A stretch of DNA of 64,000 bases from Dendrocalamus latiflorus (lineage: Eukaryota > Streptophyta > Magnoliopsida > Poales > Poaceae): contig CM029664.1 of assembly GCA_017311315.1 (NCBI GenBank), positions 39,349,939 to 39,413,938 on the forward strand. The letters run 5' to 3'. Of the stretch, positions 1-11,723 are shown in pieces (within the stretch, counting starts at the first letter, position 1; each line of letters begins with the position of its first letter). The notes under the pieces are model-generated. The model saw only the letters and a program-made list of their open reading frames with translations, was not told the origin of the DNA and ran no database searches. The translations under genes and the position numbers were made by a program.

Positions 1-672
1 TACCATGCTCACTGAGATAGGTGTAGGAGCACTTACTTCCTCCTCGGTGTGCCGCATAGTGAAGCAAGTTAAAAACCTTCAAAGCCTATTAACTACTTCC
101 AGGAACAACCACGAGCAGATTATGTGTAATGCTGTCACAGATGGAGTCATCTTTGCATTGGCTAAACTTATGGCATCAAATCCTTCTCTTAACCTACATA
201 CACTCAAAGTATAGTTTGACTACTCAAAGGAAGAAGCAACAAAGTTTTTTTTAAAGAGGTAAGGTGTTTCGGGAACAAGATTACTGCTAATATAAAGGTT
301 GGATCTCCAACAGACAATGGCCAGTTGGAAAGTTCCGATGAGTAGTTAATTTAAGATTTAATTATATGTAACCTACATTCTTCTTTGATTGAGAAGAATG
401 TTGATCTTATCTCCCCTAAGAATGGTGATCTTTTTACCCTAGCCCTTGACTGCTTTCCTAGTAGGAAAATGTACTAGATAGTAGAAGAGGAAGACATAGT
501 ATTTTGTCTCTAACAATAGACTTATATATATCGACACTTTTGGTAGTAAGACAGCAAAGGATCATATAGTACTAGTAAATTATCATGATGGGTAGAGCCA
601 GAGTGAGAGATTTTGACCAACTGTAGATACCTTTGACCATAACCGTGATATAACAAAGTCATGGAACGTTGG
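1..672. other. Unclassified sequence with a short ORF
   Basis: A 69-codon plus-strand ORF lies at 5-214 (motifs SSSVCRIVKQVKN and DGVIFALAKLMAS), and a lysine-rich reading resumes just after its stop. I do not recognise it. It may be the end of a longer coding sequence that starts outside the window, or a pseudogene. The remainder up to 672 is AT-rich with no gene visible. Confidence 0.25.
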
Positions 673-2960
673 TGTTGGACCCGGATTTAGCCAATGCAGA
701 ATCCTTTGTGAAACAACTGCACTATTCTCTAAGTCAGTAAATAGTTCTCATAGATACACCACTGAATCATTTCATACATAACATCAACCATACCATACAT
801 TAATATTACATATCAGAGTTCAATTAGACCGCGTCGGGTCAAGTTCACAATGAGGGCCAACTAGGCCAAATTGATACATTACATAAAGTGAAAGTGATAA
901 CAAAAGGGGGAGAGCACATCTCACCACAAGCAAGAGACTAACTGGGGATAAGAACTTAGACTACTAGACACTATTCTAATCACCTCCATCTTCTTCTCCA
1001 TCAACTCGTAGGGCATCATAGTACGCGTAGTGACTTTGATCGGCAAGTTATGAGGGATTTAGTGAGCAAGGGTGATAACAAACAATCATGCTCCACAAAG
1101 CAACACATATAATGCCATATTATATGTGCAAGGTTCAACAAAGGAAGGCTCGGGTTCTTTTATTTGCAAAAGGCATTATTTGAAAATTACAATAATTAGA
1201 AATTCCTATAACTTAGCATTTGAACTAAACTATGTTTTTATTAAAGAGAGTAAAATTGTACAATATTTATAATGTGTAGGTTCTATCCACTTGTTACATG
1301 GTTCTATCCATCATATGCTAGTTTTGATACTAGGATTTCATCCACCCAGGACAAACCAAATTCAGGGTTACATCCACCCGATGAGTTTTCATTTCACCCA
1401 TAAAGTTTTTAAAATAGATACTAAGTCAAGTAAGTTCACATGCCCACCCATGACCGTGGGCATGGTTGTTCGAACAGTTTTCACTCTGTAGAGATTGCAC
1501 ACTTTATCCGTAAGAGATAATCAACTTGTTATATTTCACATATTTTCTTGGACATATGAATCAAGAAGATCACCATAAGACCTTTATAATGCATCCCCCA
1601 ATGTAAGTTACATCCGCTAAGATTTTGTTTTAGAGTGGTTATGTCCACCACACCAATACCCCCCTCTTGCACTACACCACAACTTAAATCCAGCGACACG
1701 ACCCCAGCGACATAACCTGTGTCCATGATGACTTAAATTTAGCGACATGACCAATGGGACATTCCAATGGTGCAACCCGTACTGGTGGATGCAAATTATT
1801 TAGCTAGGTCATACCCATTATAGACTTATGGTTGTACTATTTTACATTGGGAGATCATTATATGATTCAACCCTTACAGTTATCTAGGCGGCACTACTAC
1901 AAACCATAATTTCTCGTGCTACATCTACTCAACCCTCTTACCATCTGTCCAGATAGGTAAAGCAAGTTTTAGGATTTTGAGAATTACAAAACTAAGTTAC
2001 CTCAACATACCAATCATTTCCCTCCAATGGCTGTCCAAAATTTAGTTTTCATGACTGTAAGATGATGATAGGGCAATTTAATGCCCTGGTACTTAAACAA
2101 GGCTTAGCATGATGCTTAAGTACTACTTATAGCTAGTATAGTTACCATTATATTTCTAGGATGACAAGGATTATGTGATTCAATTGTCCAAAGGATGGTG
2201 TAATAAAAATAAAATGTTGAATAGGCATATATCTATAACCATAAGCGAACATACATTTGCATAACAATTAAAGTATGCAATTTGATAACTTAAAGAAATA
2301 TAAATTTGCATAAAAATGTAGGTTCAATATAATCAAATCATTGGCTTGCTAGGTTCACAAGTGGGTTGGTTTTGAAAATCTTAACTTGCCTCTAACTGCA
2401 GCTCTTTCGTGTCCTCGTACTCTGCTTGGACGATTGCATCAGAAAACAAATAAACATGTGAGCAAAATAAATAAATTCAAATAAAAATTCAAATAAACTT
2501 CAAGTTGAGAGATTCCACTATCATTAGATAGACATCGAATTTAGATGAATTTACAAACAAGTTTAATTTAATTTGGAGTTAAAATGAGTAAGAACGGGCT
2601 TTCCAAATTTTAAATCAGGATTTAATCCAAAATAAATAGAGGAGAGAGAGTACACTCTTACTGACTGGTGGGATTGGGATCCACTGGAATTAAAGTAATT
2701 TTCAAATTATTTCATTACTAAAAAAGGCTACAAAGACTGATGGGTAAGGCCATAAGTTTTAATTACATTTCAAATTAAATTCTAAAAGAAAAAGGCTTGA
2801 GGGGCTGACTAGTGGGACCAACCACTATTCAGTACAGTGAGCCGGACACATTTGTCAGTGGCTCTCTACGAAAAAATAGGGGTTTAAAAGGATTTTTAAC
2901 GAACAAGAGCCCACATGTCATCGAGTCAAAGGCTTAACTTAGTGAGCGGGCTCCGAATGA
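673..2960 (+). repeat. Long-LTR-like repeat, copy A (truncated)
   Basis: This copy begins TGTTGGACCCGGATTT and matches the copy starting at 61068 in the same orientation and order. Shared blocks include the start, the 'gaccgtgggcatggttgttcgaa' type block near 1450 (61910 in the other copy), and the 'gagagagagt' block near 2645 (63125 in the other copy). A TG start of the type TGTCGGACCC is common for grass Gypsy LTRs. No PBS or coding domain is seen, so the LTR reading is an inference. Copy A is more diverged and its similarity ends just before a MITE at 3021. Confidence 0.5.
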
Positions 2961-3020
2961 CATCAAAAGGATTAGTAGAAATAATCATAGTCATTAATGC
3001 TAAATAGAAAATTAAACTTA

Positions 3021-3302
3021 GGTCCCGCTTGTTTAGGCTTGGGTTTCTGGTTTTCTGCTTATTTTCACTATTCCTAAATTTCGTCTTTTTCTGATTTTTT
3101 TGTATTTTTTGAGATTTTTTGCCAGTTCTTTTTTTCCCGTATTCATTCGCATTATACATGTTGGGCTAACTTTTTTTCATTTTTAAATTTTTTAAAATTT
3201 AATTATGCCAAATAAGTCACCATCACCTACAGTGTAATTTCAACCAACAATAGTAAAAATTCAGCCATAAGCCACGAAAAATTAGCCTAACCAGGCACAT
3301 CT
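3021..3302. mobile_element. Tourist-like MITE
   Basis: This is a 282-bp AT-rich element. Its left end (ggtcccgcttgtttaggc) and the reverse complement of its right end (agatgtgcctggttaggc) form an imperfect terminal inverted repeat whose inner part matches well. TTA flanks both sides (3018-3020 and 3303-3305), as expected for PIF/Harbinger-Tourist insertion. It has no coding capacity. Confidence 0.5.
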
Positions 3303-4036
3303 TTAATCTCGGTCCGGGTGACGAATGAGGAATTGACTGCACGTCTGCAACTTGGAAAAGAACTGCAGAGGCAGCAGAGACGGGCGTTGGTCCAGCGTGC
3401 ACGAAGGCCGGGTCACGCCCGTCAGGGATAGGAGATATCCTACCAGCGATAGCAGCGGAAGTCGTACCATATCAAAATGGCATGCATGGCAGGTAGCAGC
3501 AGTATACGGCTCAATCGCCCAAGTGCCGCGACGAACGAGCGCTCGAGCCACGAGACCACGCATCACGCGCAGAGGGGAAAAGGGTGGAGAGACGCAGCGG
3601 ATTGGAGCCTTGCGGGTGCCGTCCGGGCATGCATCGCATGGCATGGTTTTCGGAGTGGCGCTGCACCTGCACTGCTTCCTCTCCATCGGCGGACGGCAGC
3701 GCTTGTCCTGTTCCATCTGCTGCGCCGTCGCACTTCTCGGACGGCGTAATGGGTGCCGGGATAGCCGTTTCCTGCTCGAGAGCTGCATGCCGCTCATTTG
3801 TTTCCTTTTTCGTTGGGATCGCTAACACTTCGAGTTCTGTTTTCTTCTCTAAATGAGATTGAAGCTCCGATTAAAATTGACTGTAAAATATAAAATGGGT
3901 AGAGAAAACAGTGCTTAGCGCACTGTCACTGTAGCTTATTGGAAGTGAGTTGGCGGCTTTACCTAGCGATGTGTGGGTTGATTGGCCGTGGCGAAGAGAG
4001 GAGGCATTCTAGAGCCTGTCTAGGAGACCTTAGTTC
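3303..4036. other. Unclassified, CpG-containing stretch
   Basis: This stretch is moderately GC-rich with several overlapping ORFs on both strands (up to 164 codons) and no recognisable domain. The mutual overlap of ORFs on opposite strands suggests composition rather than coding. It could be the remains of a gene promoter or first exon. No gene call is made. Confidence 0.2.
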
Positions 4037-4039
4037 TAA

Positions 4040-5370
4040 GAGCAACTCCAACAGGGCCCCTACTTGAGCCCTCAAACCTCATATTTGAGAGTTTGAAGTA
4101 AAAATAGAGGTCCAGCAGGGCCCCTACTAGAGCCCTCAAATTTGAGGAGCCCCTCAAATTCCCCCTTCAGCCCTCATTCCTAGGGGCTCTAGGCCAAGCC
4201 CTCAAATTTCTGTTGGAGTCGTTTTCCCCACCCGCCTCTTTCCCCTCCCGAGCGCGCCGCCAGTTCCCCTCCCCGCGCGTGGTAGCCAAGGCCGATGCCG
4301 CCGCGTACCCGCCTCCATCCGCGTACCCACCGGCAGCCAAGGCCGATGGGGCAGCCGCGGCCTACCCACCTCCGTCCGCCTATCCGCCTCCCGGCAAGGC
4401 AAGTGACCCATCGACGACGGCGTACCCGCCTCCTTCCGGCTACCCGCCCATGGGAAAGCCGGTGACGACCTACCCGGCCGCCGCCGGACCGAGCACCGCC
4501 ACGCCATACGCTGCCCCGCCTCCGCAGTACGGGTACGGGTACCCAGCCCAGCAGCCAGCTGGCTACGGCTACCCCCCGCCGCCGCAGGCTGGTTACGGGT
4601 ACCCGCCGCCGCCGCAGGCCGGGTACGGCTACCAGCAGCAGACCGTGAAGCCGCCGAGGAAGAACAACTTCGGGATGGGTCTCGGAGCCGGGCTGCTCGG
4701 AGGCGCGCTCGGCGGGCTCCTGATCGGAGAGATGGCTTCGGACGCGTCGGCGTACGATGCCGGCTACGACGCCGGGTTCGACAACGGTGGGGGCTTCGAT
4801 TTCTAGTGCGTTTTGGCGATCAGATGCAATGGACTTTCCCCCCGTTTTGGTTCAGTATTTTCCCCATCCTTTCTGTACTTAACTTCCAGTGGCAGGATCA
4901 AATTATACATCATCTTCAGTGAATCTGCGATGTGGTAGTGTAAATACTCGAGGAGTTTCACACCATGTGTGGCGAATACTTCTGATACATGAACTGCTGT
5001 TTTGTTTGAGTTAACTCGAATCTTTAGTATGTCGCCATTCTGATTTGATTACCTGCTTGTCGATTTGATCAATTTGCGCGTTAAATATTCCCAAAGCTGT
5101 ATACTACCCAAGCTGTTTACATGAATTCTAGTAGGAGAGGAGGAGGCGCGGTGGACGAGCGGGGAGCGCACGGGTGGAGGAGAGGAGGGGTACAGAAATT
5201 TGAGAATGACGAGTGGGCTCTACATGTCATTCTCAGTTGGAATGAATTTGAGGGCCCTGATTTGAGGGCTTCTGCTGGAGTTCAACTCAAAAAACAGGGC
5301 CCTCAAAAGTAGGGGGGCCCTCAAATCAAAAGTAGGGGCTCTGATTTGAGGGCTCCTGTTAGAGTTGCTC
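4040..5370 (+). mobile_element. Pack-PIF element 1 (PIF/Harbinger-like, carries SRC2 piece)
   Basis: The left end GAGCAACTCCAACAGGGCCC and the right end (reading inward on the minus strand GAGCAACTCTAACAGGAGCC) form terminal inverted repeats. Subterminal similarity ('gccctcaaat', 'cccctactt') continues for more than 100 bp. TAA lies directly outside both ends (4037-4039, 5371-5373), the 3-bp target duplication typical of PIF/Harbinger. There is no transposase. The interior is a host gene piece encoding the C-terminal part of an SRC2-like protein. The element at 33420-34752 has the same ends, orientation and almost the same length (1331 against 1333 bp) but different cargo. Confidence 0.8.
4213..4806 (+). 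pseudogene. SRC2-like: SRC2-like C-terminal fragment captured in Pack-PIF
   Basis: The open frame ends at TAG 4804-4806. It encodes repeated AYPPPSAYPP and AGYGYPPPPQ units, then KNNFGMGLGAGLLGGALGG, then SDASAYDAGYDAGFDNGGGF at the C-terminus. Plant SRC2 proteins have an N-terminal C2 domain followed by this kind of Pro/Tyr/Gly-rich tail, with a glycine-rich hydrophobic segment and a D/A/Y/G-rich end. The C2 domain is absent and there is no ATG at the left edge, so this is a 3' gene piece. The AT-rich stretch to about 5100 may be the captured 3' UTR. Because the frame is open over 190 codons, capture may be recent or the frame may be maintained; sequence alone cannot decide. Confidence 0.75.
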
Positions 5371-5410
5371 TAAGCCTACTTTTTTCACTTTATGATTTAT
5401 AATTTTTGCG

Positions 5411-5414
<4 letters not shown>

Positions 5415-5451
<37 letters not shown>
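5415..5451. repeat. (AT)n microsatellite
   Basis: This is about 18 uninterrupted AT dinucleotides just after Pack-PIF element 1. Confidence 0.98.
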
Positions 5452-5453
<2 letters not shown>

Positions 5454-6600
5454 GGTTTCTTTGTCATATTTTTGAAGCGGTTTATCGCGACATGTTTTTT
5501 GAAATGGTTTATCGGCATTCAGTTCGTTGGCACAACCGATCACACTAGAACTAAAAATCATCAGCCGCAACTAAAAGTCATTATCTGCAGGATTGCCCTG
5601 ACAAAATCTCTGATTTCTTGTAAGCACCTTCAAACGGATGTGGCTTCTCGAGTTTCTAAAGAAGCGTTTTTTATTGCGGCTTTTGGTCCTATCGTAAGTG
5701 TTTGTACAAACGAACTAAATGCCGATAAATCATTTCGAAAATACTATCTCAATAAGTCGTTTCGAAACAGCGACGAAGAAATTGTTTTATTTATTTATTT
5801 GTTAAAAAATCATAAATTAAAAATAGCAGAGCTAAGCCTTCTGCACCAACTTCTCGAGAATACTATTGAAGTATAAGTGAATTGCTCATCTTTCCTCATC
5901 AGCTTAAATTTTTGAGTGAACTGACCGGTGCATGAAACTCAATATGGTATCAGAGCCAAGAGATCCTGAGTTCAAGACCTGTCCTCATCAGCTTAAGCTT
6001 TTGGGTGAACTGGCTGATGCATGAAACTCAATACTAATTTCCCTTCGTCTTGTCTTCCTCTTTGTTCATTTCTCCTATCAAATAGAACAGCCTAAACTTG
6101 GTCACCTCTAATCTATTAATTCCGATCTAGATGATTAAGCTCGTGTATAGCTGGCCGGAGGGAGATCGAATAGAGGGGCGTGGACGCCAAGCGATCAAAG
6201 CCACCGATTGCCAAATTGATTAGGGTTTGCTTTGCCATGCGCAATGTAAGGCAAGATTAGAAAACATACTAGATTGATTTTACGGTGATTTTGGTATTAA
6301 TTGAAGAGAGACAAGCAAACATGCTTTCATGTATCTAGGCATCGCCGAGCCGATTAGCTTTGATAGTAGGGAAAACTGCAGACTTGCAGATGCTCTTCTA
6401 TCCTTTGTTAGTAGCTTTTAGCATTCGAATGACAAGGTTTGGAGTGATTCGATGTGGATTAATTTGCAAGAGGAGATGCCATCGAGCAACGTAGTCTGTA
6501 GCAAAGATCACAGACATGTTTGGGTTGAGAACTTGAGATATGAAGATTTCACATACCAATGAAATGTAGAATGGTTACTCCTATGCCCTCAGCTGTTCGT
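5452..6600. other. Unclassified repeat-like sequence with a PBS-like motif
   Basis: There is an open plus-strand frame to 5876 with no recognised domain. A tRNA-iMet primer-binding-like motif TGGTATCAGAGCC is at 5945-5957. It sits between two imperfect direct copies of a segment 'cctcatcagctta...gaactg...tgcatgaaactcaat' (about 5893-5943 and 5983-6032). This looks like retroelement debris, but LTR limits could not be set. No gene is seen in the remainder. Confidence 0.3.
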
Positions 6601-6601
6601 T

Positions 6602-6922
6602 TCAGCAAATTTTTAAGTAGGGAGCAGAATTTCGTACCGCCAAATTTTTGACCCCAAGCCTGCCTTGTTCCTCAGGCTTAGAAACTTTATTCCATGCCAC
6701 CAAAGACTTCCCTTTGTAATCAACATCAGAGCCTCTCCATAGGCAGTGTCTCCTGAACTTATTAATTTGAGCAATGACACTTTGTGGTATTTTAAGGGTA
6801 CACATGTAAAAAGTTGGAAGCTGTGATAGAACAGAATTAACCATTGTCATTCTTCCCTCGTAAGATAGAAATGAAGCTGAGCTTGATAATCTTCTCTCAA
6901 CTCTCTGAACCATAGGGAAGTA
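6602..6922 (-). pseudogene. LINE (L1-type) ORF2 fragment, region after the RT core
   Basis: The minus frame reads MVQRVERRLSSSASFLSYEG, then VNSVLSQLPTFYMCTLKIPQ and HCLWRGSDVDYKGKSLVAWN. This is the conserved block downstream of the reverse transcriptase palm in plant L1-type elements. It has no RT core of its own. It lies immediately outside hAT copy 1, while a LINE RT core with the opposite orientation ends at 35822 inside the inverted block. In the pre-inversion order the two pieces would be on one strand and in N-to-C order, separated by an insertion. Confidence 0.7.
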
Positions 6923-7788
6923 GGCCATGTTCTTTTCACCTTCTAAAAGCTGCTTTTCAGTTTTTCTACAGTAACTAGTTTGTAAACGGAGTATCTTTTC
7001 AAGATAGGGTCTATTAGTTAATTGTAGTACATGCTTTACGACTTCATTTATATCAGCAAAAACCGCATGTGAATTTCTGTTACTCTGTAGTCTCTCGCAC
7101 AAACAGCACAAAAATCACAAGCCGTAGCCAAAAGCCATAAGTTCCAGCCAAAAATAACAAGCCCGTAGTCAGGGGCGGATGTACAGTGTTGGGCCGGGGT
7201 CAAGTGACACCGACGACCTCTGGCCCAACCCACATACCCCACCATATATTTTAGCTAGTGACCCCTATGAAAAATCACAGTGACCCCAGCGGCCCAGGCG
7301 TCCAGCCCACACTCAGCGATGCTTCGTCTTGCACAGCTACTCAGCGACGGCGCGACGCTTCGTCTTCTAGTTCCGCTTCGCCGAATCGCCGTTCGCCCGC
7401 GGTTACGCCCAGGCCCATCACCGCGCTGCCGTGGCCACGGGAGCCTGCGGTCGACGCGCGTATACGTTGATCCAGTAGATCGAGCACCTCCCAGTCCATA
7501 CGTACATGCATTGTCCACGGGAGCTTGCGGTCGACGCGTGTATACGTTGATCCAGACATCCAGTTACGCCCATACGGCCATACACACTTGCTACGTCATG
7601 CATTAGTGAGCGTCCGAGCGATGGTGATGAGCTCAATCTAGAGAGTTATTTAAGGGCTTAATTTTATTCTACTCCACACTTCCTCAGATGTTTGCTTCTT
7701 TTTTTGTTTTTCAGTTTGGCTGTGCTTTGTTTGGGTTAATTTGGCAAGGAATAAGTGGCCCTTGGTGAAAGTGATATACCCAAGAACA

Positions 7789-9386
7789 CAGTGGCGTAGC
7801 CAGGATTTATAGCTATGGTGGTCTATTGTCTAAAATTTATTTAACCGCTATAAATTTAACATGTCGGTATACAAGTATATGAATTACGAAATGCAATTAA
7901 GGTAAAAAAGGCATACGAACTTCATAAAATAAACGAATATAGCTTTCTTAACATAAAATTGAAATATTACATACCCATAGTAGTTGAAAAACAGTACGTC
8001 ACTACTTCTTCTTCTTGTCAGGCCTGCGCCTTCTAATAGCCATAAAAGTGTTGACGATCTCTTCTTCACTCAATTGTAAGAAGATATCCCGCTCAATAAA
8101 AGTGACTAGACAATCATCCAGAAGGCTATCACCCATCTTATTTCTCAACTTATTCTTGATAAAGGTCATTGCAGAAAATACCTCAAGGCCCCTGGACTAA
8201 GCAAAGAAACTTTTTTTACCAGTCCATGTGTTCTTTTTTTTGTTCTACCAGTCATGGCCCCTGGGCTAAGCAAAGAAGCATACAAATTTCTTCAATAACC
8301 CCAACAGACCAACACTATCCATTTCTAGCCATGTAATTCCAGTTTACTAGTTGTTAGGCGGACTTACTTCTGTTTCCATTTTATTTTATCCACACGACAC
8401 ACCAAATCAAAGCCTAATGTCAAGCATTTCTAATCATGACCACAAGCAAATGACATGTATACTCTGAAACAGTTTACCTTAAAAGCCATATTCAAATTTG
8501 TTACTCTGGTAGATAAAATAGGTAAACGGACAGGAGAACAGTTTCACAGTTTTCATTCAGTTCTTTAGTGAATCCATCCCCGAATTCCCATAACTACTGC
8601 TTAAGCCTCAAACACCAGGAGGATCCAATTTTTACTCTAAATACCACGTAGATCCAGTTTTTGCTCTTGAAACTTTCACCAAGCCACAGATCATTCATAC
8701 CCATAAAGAAACGCACCATAAGAAGAAAGATCCCCAACATTACCTCCGTCACAGGTGATGAGGTGAACAGAGACATCGCATTCTAGGACTAGGTAAAGCT
8801 TATGTGGTTCGTGACCACACAAGATAGCGCCGCAAGCAAACAGGAACATCTACCAGTAACAGCAACACATTAGAAGATACTGCAGGGGCAAGAAATTACC
8901 GTTGGGAATGTCCTTGAGCTTCGTTCCAGAGCCCTACAACACATAAAACAACAAATAGACTGAAGAGATCAGAAAATGAGAAAACGAACGAGCTTCCCAA
9001 TCTCAAGCATAGGCAAAAAGTGTACAAAAATGGGGGAACATTTGGTCGCTAAGCCTCCAGCATCCTAGAAATAGCTTATTTTTACCATGTCAGTTGTCAC
9101 CATGTGTGGCTACTGCTGGCTGCTGGGCGCGGACGCAAACTCCAGCGAACTTGGAGCAAATTTGGAGTCTCGGTCTCACGCGAACTCCAGCGCGGACGCG
9201 AATACGAACGGAAGAATACGAACGGACGACGCGAATACGCGGCCACGGCGCCACGCGAACTCTCGGAGTCTCGGTCTCACGCCGTCACGCGAACTCCAGC
9301 GCGGATCAATGGGCTTTGCCGCTTTGGTTGGACCGAGCGCAGGGTGGTCCGCGGCCCACAGGGACCACCCTGTAGCTCCGCCCCTG
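7789..9386 (-). mobile_element. Nested hAT-like element in copy 1
   Basis: The element is 1598 bp, with ends CAGTGGCGTAGCCAGG (left) and CAGGGGCGGAGCTACAG (right, read inward). It is flanked by a perfect 8-bp target duplication caagaaca (7781-7788 and 9387-9394). The transposase remnant runs on the minus strand, so the element is antisense to its host element. It is non-autonomous: only a C-terminal coding piece is left. The same nested insertion is in copy 2 (40113-41710), so it preceded the duplication of the outer element. Confidence 0.9.
8002..8190 (-). pseudogene. hAT transposase C-terminal remnant (nested element, copy 1)
   Basis: The minus frame encodes LEVFSAMTFIKNKLRNKMGD followed by LLDDCLVTFIERDIFLQLSE and a basic end RRRRPDKKKK before tandem stops. 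This is the end of the hAT dimerisation region of the plant TTF-zinc-finger/DUF4371 type transposases. The N-terminal zinc finger and the catalytic core are absent, so it cannot work alone. Confidence 0.8.
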
Positions 9387-9729
9387 CAAGAACAGAGGAG
9401 TTTTAGACTTTTAGTTGCTGCAGGCTTGATCCTGAATCCTGATACACGACATGTAATGTTTTTAATTAATGTAAATTTGTTTATGACATTTTCCTTTTGG
9501 TTTCCTTCTTGCATTCTGAAACATGATTGATTTTGTGTTTCTTTGTTCAGAAACTAGTTCTTTCCTAAAGAGTGAAGAAGCTGATGGAGTGATGGTTGCA
9601 GCGCTTTTCAATCAGTGTAATCTTACTTCCAAGCTTCAAGAAAAATGTCAAGTAAGGAGTTTTGCCCTATGTAATGTGTATGCTATATCTATTATTCAGC
9701 TTCATGTTCTAATTTTTAAATATCTCCCT

Positions 9730-10118
9730 AACCTGACAGGTAGTAATACCATAAACAGCGTTGGTTCCAAATTGGACACTATTTCTCAACTTGCTAAACT
9801 GATGGTGGATACAAAAAAGCATCTTGCTTTTCCTTTGGTATATCAACTCCTCAAATTAGTACTTGTGCTACCTGTTGCCACCGCGTCAGTGGAGAGATGT
9901 TTTTCGGCAATGAAAATTGTGAAAACGGTATTACGGAATCGAATTAGTGATTTTCGGCAATGAAAATTGTGAAAACGGTATTACGGAATCGAATTAGTGA
10001 TGAATTTATGAATGATTCAATCATATGCTTCGTGGAGCCAAGCCTTTTAGCTACAATTCCAAATGACGATGTGATAGCTCTTTTTCAAAAGATGAGAACT
10101 CGCAAAGAGAAGATTTGA
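9730..10118 (+). pseudogene. hAT transposase C-terminal remnant (outer element, copy 1)
   Basis: The frame encodes LAFPLVYQLLKLVLVLPVAT, ASVERCFSAMKIVKTVLRNR, then (after a duplication) SLLATIPNDDVIALFQKMRT, ending at TGA 10116-10118. The ATASVERCFSAM block is the hallmark of the hAT dimerisation domain. A perfect 50-bp tandem duplication (9901-10000) puts the two halves in different frames. Upstream coding to about 9523 is short, and the catalytic core is missing. Confidence 0.85.
9901..10000. repeat. 50-bp perfect tandem duplication in hAT transposase remnant
   Basis: Unit 9901-9950 is repeated exactly at 9951-10000, starting ttttcggcaatg and ending gaattagtga. Fifty is not a multiple of three, so it shifts the transposase frame. 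The same duplication is in copy 2 (39499-39598), so the two copies descend from an already defective element or were homogenised. Confidence 0.97.
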
Positions 10119-10310
10119 GAGGTAACTATTGTTAATTTCTTACAATGATATTTCTTGTTATCAACTTATCATGTACTGCTGTTAATTTATTCAGTGTATT
10201 ATGCATGCATGGAACTATAGTACTAGTTTATTACTAGCTATTAGCCTCCATCAATTAGTGATGTATGTTTATAGTGACCCCGGCGATCGTTTTTCCTGGA
10301 TCCGCCCCTG

Positions 10311-10540
10311 CCTGTGATGTGCTTACCCCACTGTGGCCGGACCGATCGGGACCGCGGGCCGCCGCCCCACCCCATGTGTGGTCGGTGGTGAACCCCATGC
10401 TGACCTACGCGTCTACGACAGAGGCGAGGTACCCCAGCAACTTCATCGCCAACCCGTTCCTTTATGTGCAAGTGAGGCACTACTTCTGGATACCTAGGTT
10501 TGCAACAAGAAGAGATGGAATGTGGCATTGGTGCGTCATT
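10311..10540 (-). repeat. Dispersed gene-fragment repeat, left half separated by inversion
   Basis: The reverse complement of this segment is similar to 15930-16090, for example the block encoding ARYPSNFIANPFLYVQVR here and ARYASNFVANLFLYVQVR there. At 10311 it stops at the hAT end, while in the 15870-16440 copy the similarity runs on into sequence that here is found only at 42338. The coding-like part is not a family I recognise. Confidence 0.75.
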
Positions 10541-10654
10541 CTAGTCCCTAACCTAGGAGTTTTCATATGTTCACTGCAAATTATGTGAGTACTCGAACTA
10601 GCAATTTTCAAGAAATGTAAAAGGACGTCATGACCTCGACGGCTCTATGGAATT

Positions 10655-10935
10655 AAATAGTGATATATGAGTCTCTTCTGATGATGGCAATGCTACTGCT
10701 GAGCAATGTGGCCATGACATTTTTGAAGAACCTAAAAGCCAATCAAAAGATTCACTTGTCGAGGAGCCAAAAGTTGGAATGGTCTTCAATAGTGAGAAGA
10801 ATGTACTCGTGCATTATACAAAGTATACCAAGCAAAAGGGTTTCAGTGTCACCAGAAGAAGCTCAAAAATGATGATAATGGGGAACTCAGATGCAATTGC
10901 CATTTGGACAACTGAACCTACTACATTTCTTACCA
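10655..10935 (+). pseudogene. FAR1/FRS-like DNA-binding domain fragment
   Basis: The plus frame encodes EEPKVGMVFNSEKNVLVHYT, KYTKQKGFSVTRRSS and, after a one-base slip in the A-run near 10867, KNDDNGELRCNCHL. This is the start of the FAR1 zinc-cluster DNA-binding domain shared by FAR1-related factors and some MULE transposases. The frame is broken by the slip and a stop follows. No MULE or SWIM domain is seen downstream, so it is a fragment, either of a host FRS gene or of a MULE. Confidence 0.65.
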
Positions 10936-11723
10936 GGAATTTGCATTCTAGTATTTTGTGTCAGAAGAGTCGGGCATTTGGTTCTGACGACTTCTTTTTT
11001 ACCTGTCTAATGAGTTTTGATGACTTGTTTTTGACATCTTAGTGTCATGAATTTCATGAACACGCAACTTTGTTGCATTGGGTGATCTCTGAGAACTACA
11101 ATACAGGCTTACAATTCACACACTATTTTGCTCCAACACAATGAACAGCAGTATCAGGTTTGTGCCGCTGCTAGCTGATGCTTGCATACATGTACATCAC
11201 ATATTTCAAAAGCAAATATTTGGCACTGCTTGACACTTAGAAAAAATTCATGCTTGGACACATAGCAAGCAGAACATAAGTCCACAACTAATAAATTTTC
11301 ACTGAAAAATGTTACAAAGCACCCATGCTTCCAGTAATAAAAATGCAAGATGGTGTTGCAACCTGAAACTTTTGCTAGTTCAATTGACAAGCTTGCAAAC
11401 TCTTCGTACAACACTGGAACACATTCTCAAAATGTCATCACAGATCAACTTGGATCGTTCTCAATTGGTTCATTATAGTACAACATATAAGATTTCACGT
11501 ATAGAAGCAACATAACCAATACAAGATTTCTCAGGAACATTCATTGAGCCACATAATTTTACAAGAATCAAATTTCTTCAATTCAACCTTTTATGAATCT
11601 GCAATTCAGGACTTGCAGGAGGGAGGCCGCCATCACGGTGGTTATCTATAGGACGTAGCGGCTGGGCTTCATGGGCATCACCGTTAAGCTGGAGATGATC
11701 GGCTTCACTTGTGGCGTGGCCTA
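10936..11723. other. Unclassified sequence
   Basis: Mostly AT-rich. A minus frame at 11154-11414 begins LYEEFASLSIELAKVSG, which could be another coding scrap, but it is on the opposite strand to the FAR1-like piece and is not assigned. The last 100 bases before the LTR element are GC-richer with a short open frame. Confidence 0.2.

Larger units (their letters stand above)
7170..10310 (+). mobile_element. hAT-superfamily element, copy 1 (with nested hAT)
   Basis: The element is 3141 bp. The left end is CAGGGGCGGATGTACAG and the right end, read inward, is CAGGGGCGGATCCAGG. It matches 39189-42329 in reverse complement without any length change (positions pair as x and 49499-x). Two substitutions were seen, both near the left end. 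It encodes a hAT C-terminal dimerisation region near its right end and carries a second hAT element at 7789-9386. The flanking 8-mers differ: cccgtagt (7162-7169) on the left and cctgtgat (10311-10318) on the right. Each is matched at copy 2, not on the other side of copy 1, which is the mark of an inversion between the two copies. Confidence 0.93.

Noticed and set aside
5406..5876. 156-codon ORF after the AT microsatellite
   Set aside because: It starts within the (AT)n run, has no recognised domain and an average composition for repeat-derived sequence.
7162..10318. Imperfect target duplication of hAT copy 1 (cccgtagt against cctgtgat)
   Set aside because: They share five of eight bases, which could be taken for decay, but both 8-mers are matched perfectly at copy 2, so they are two different duplications.
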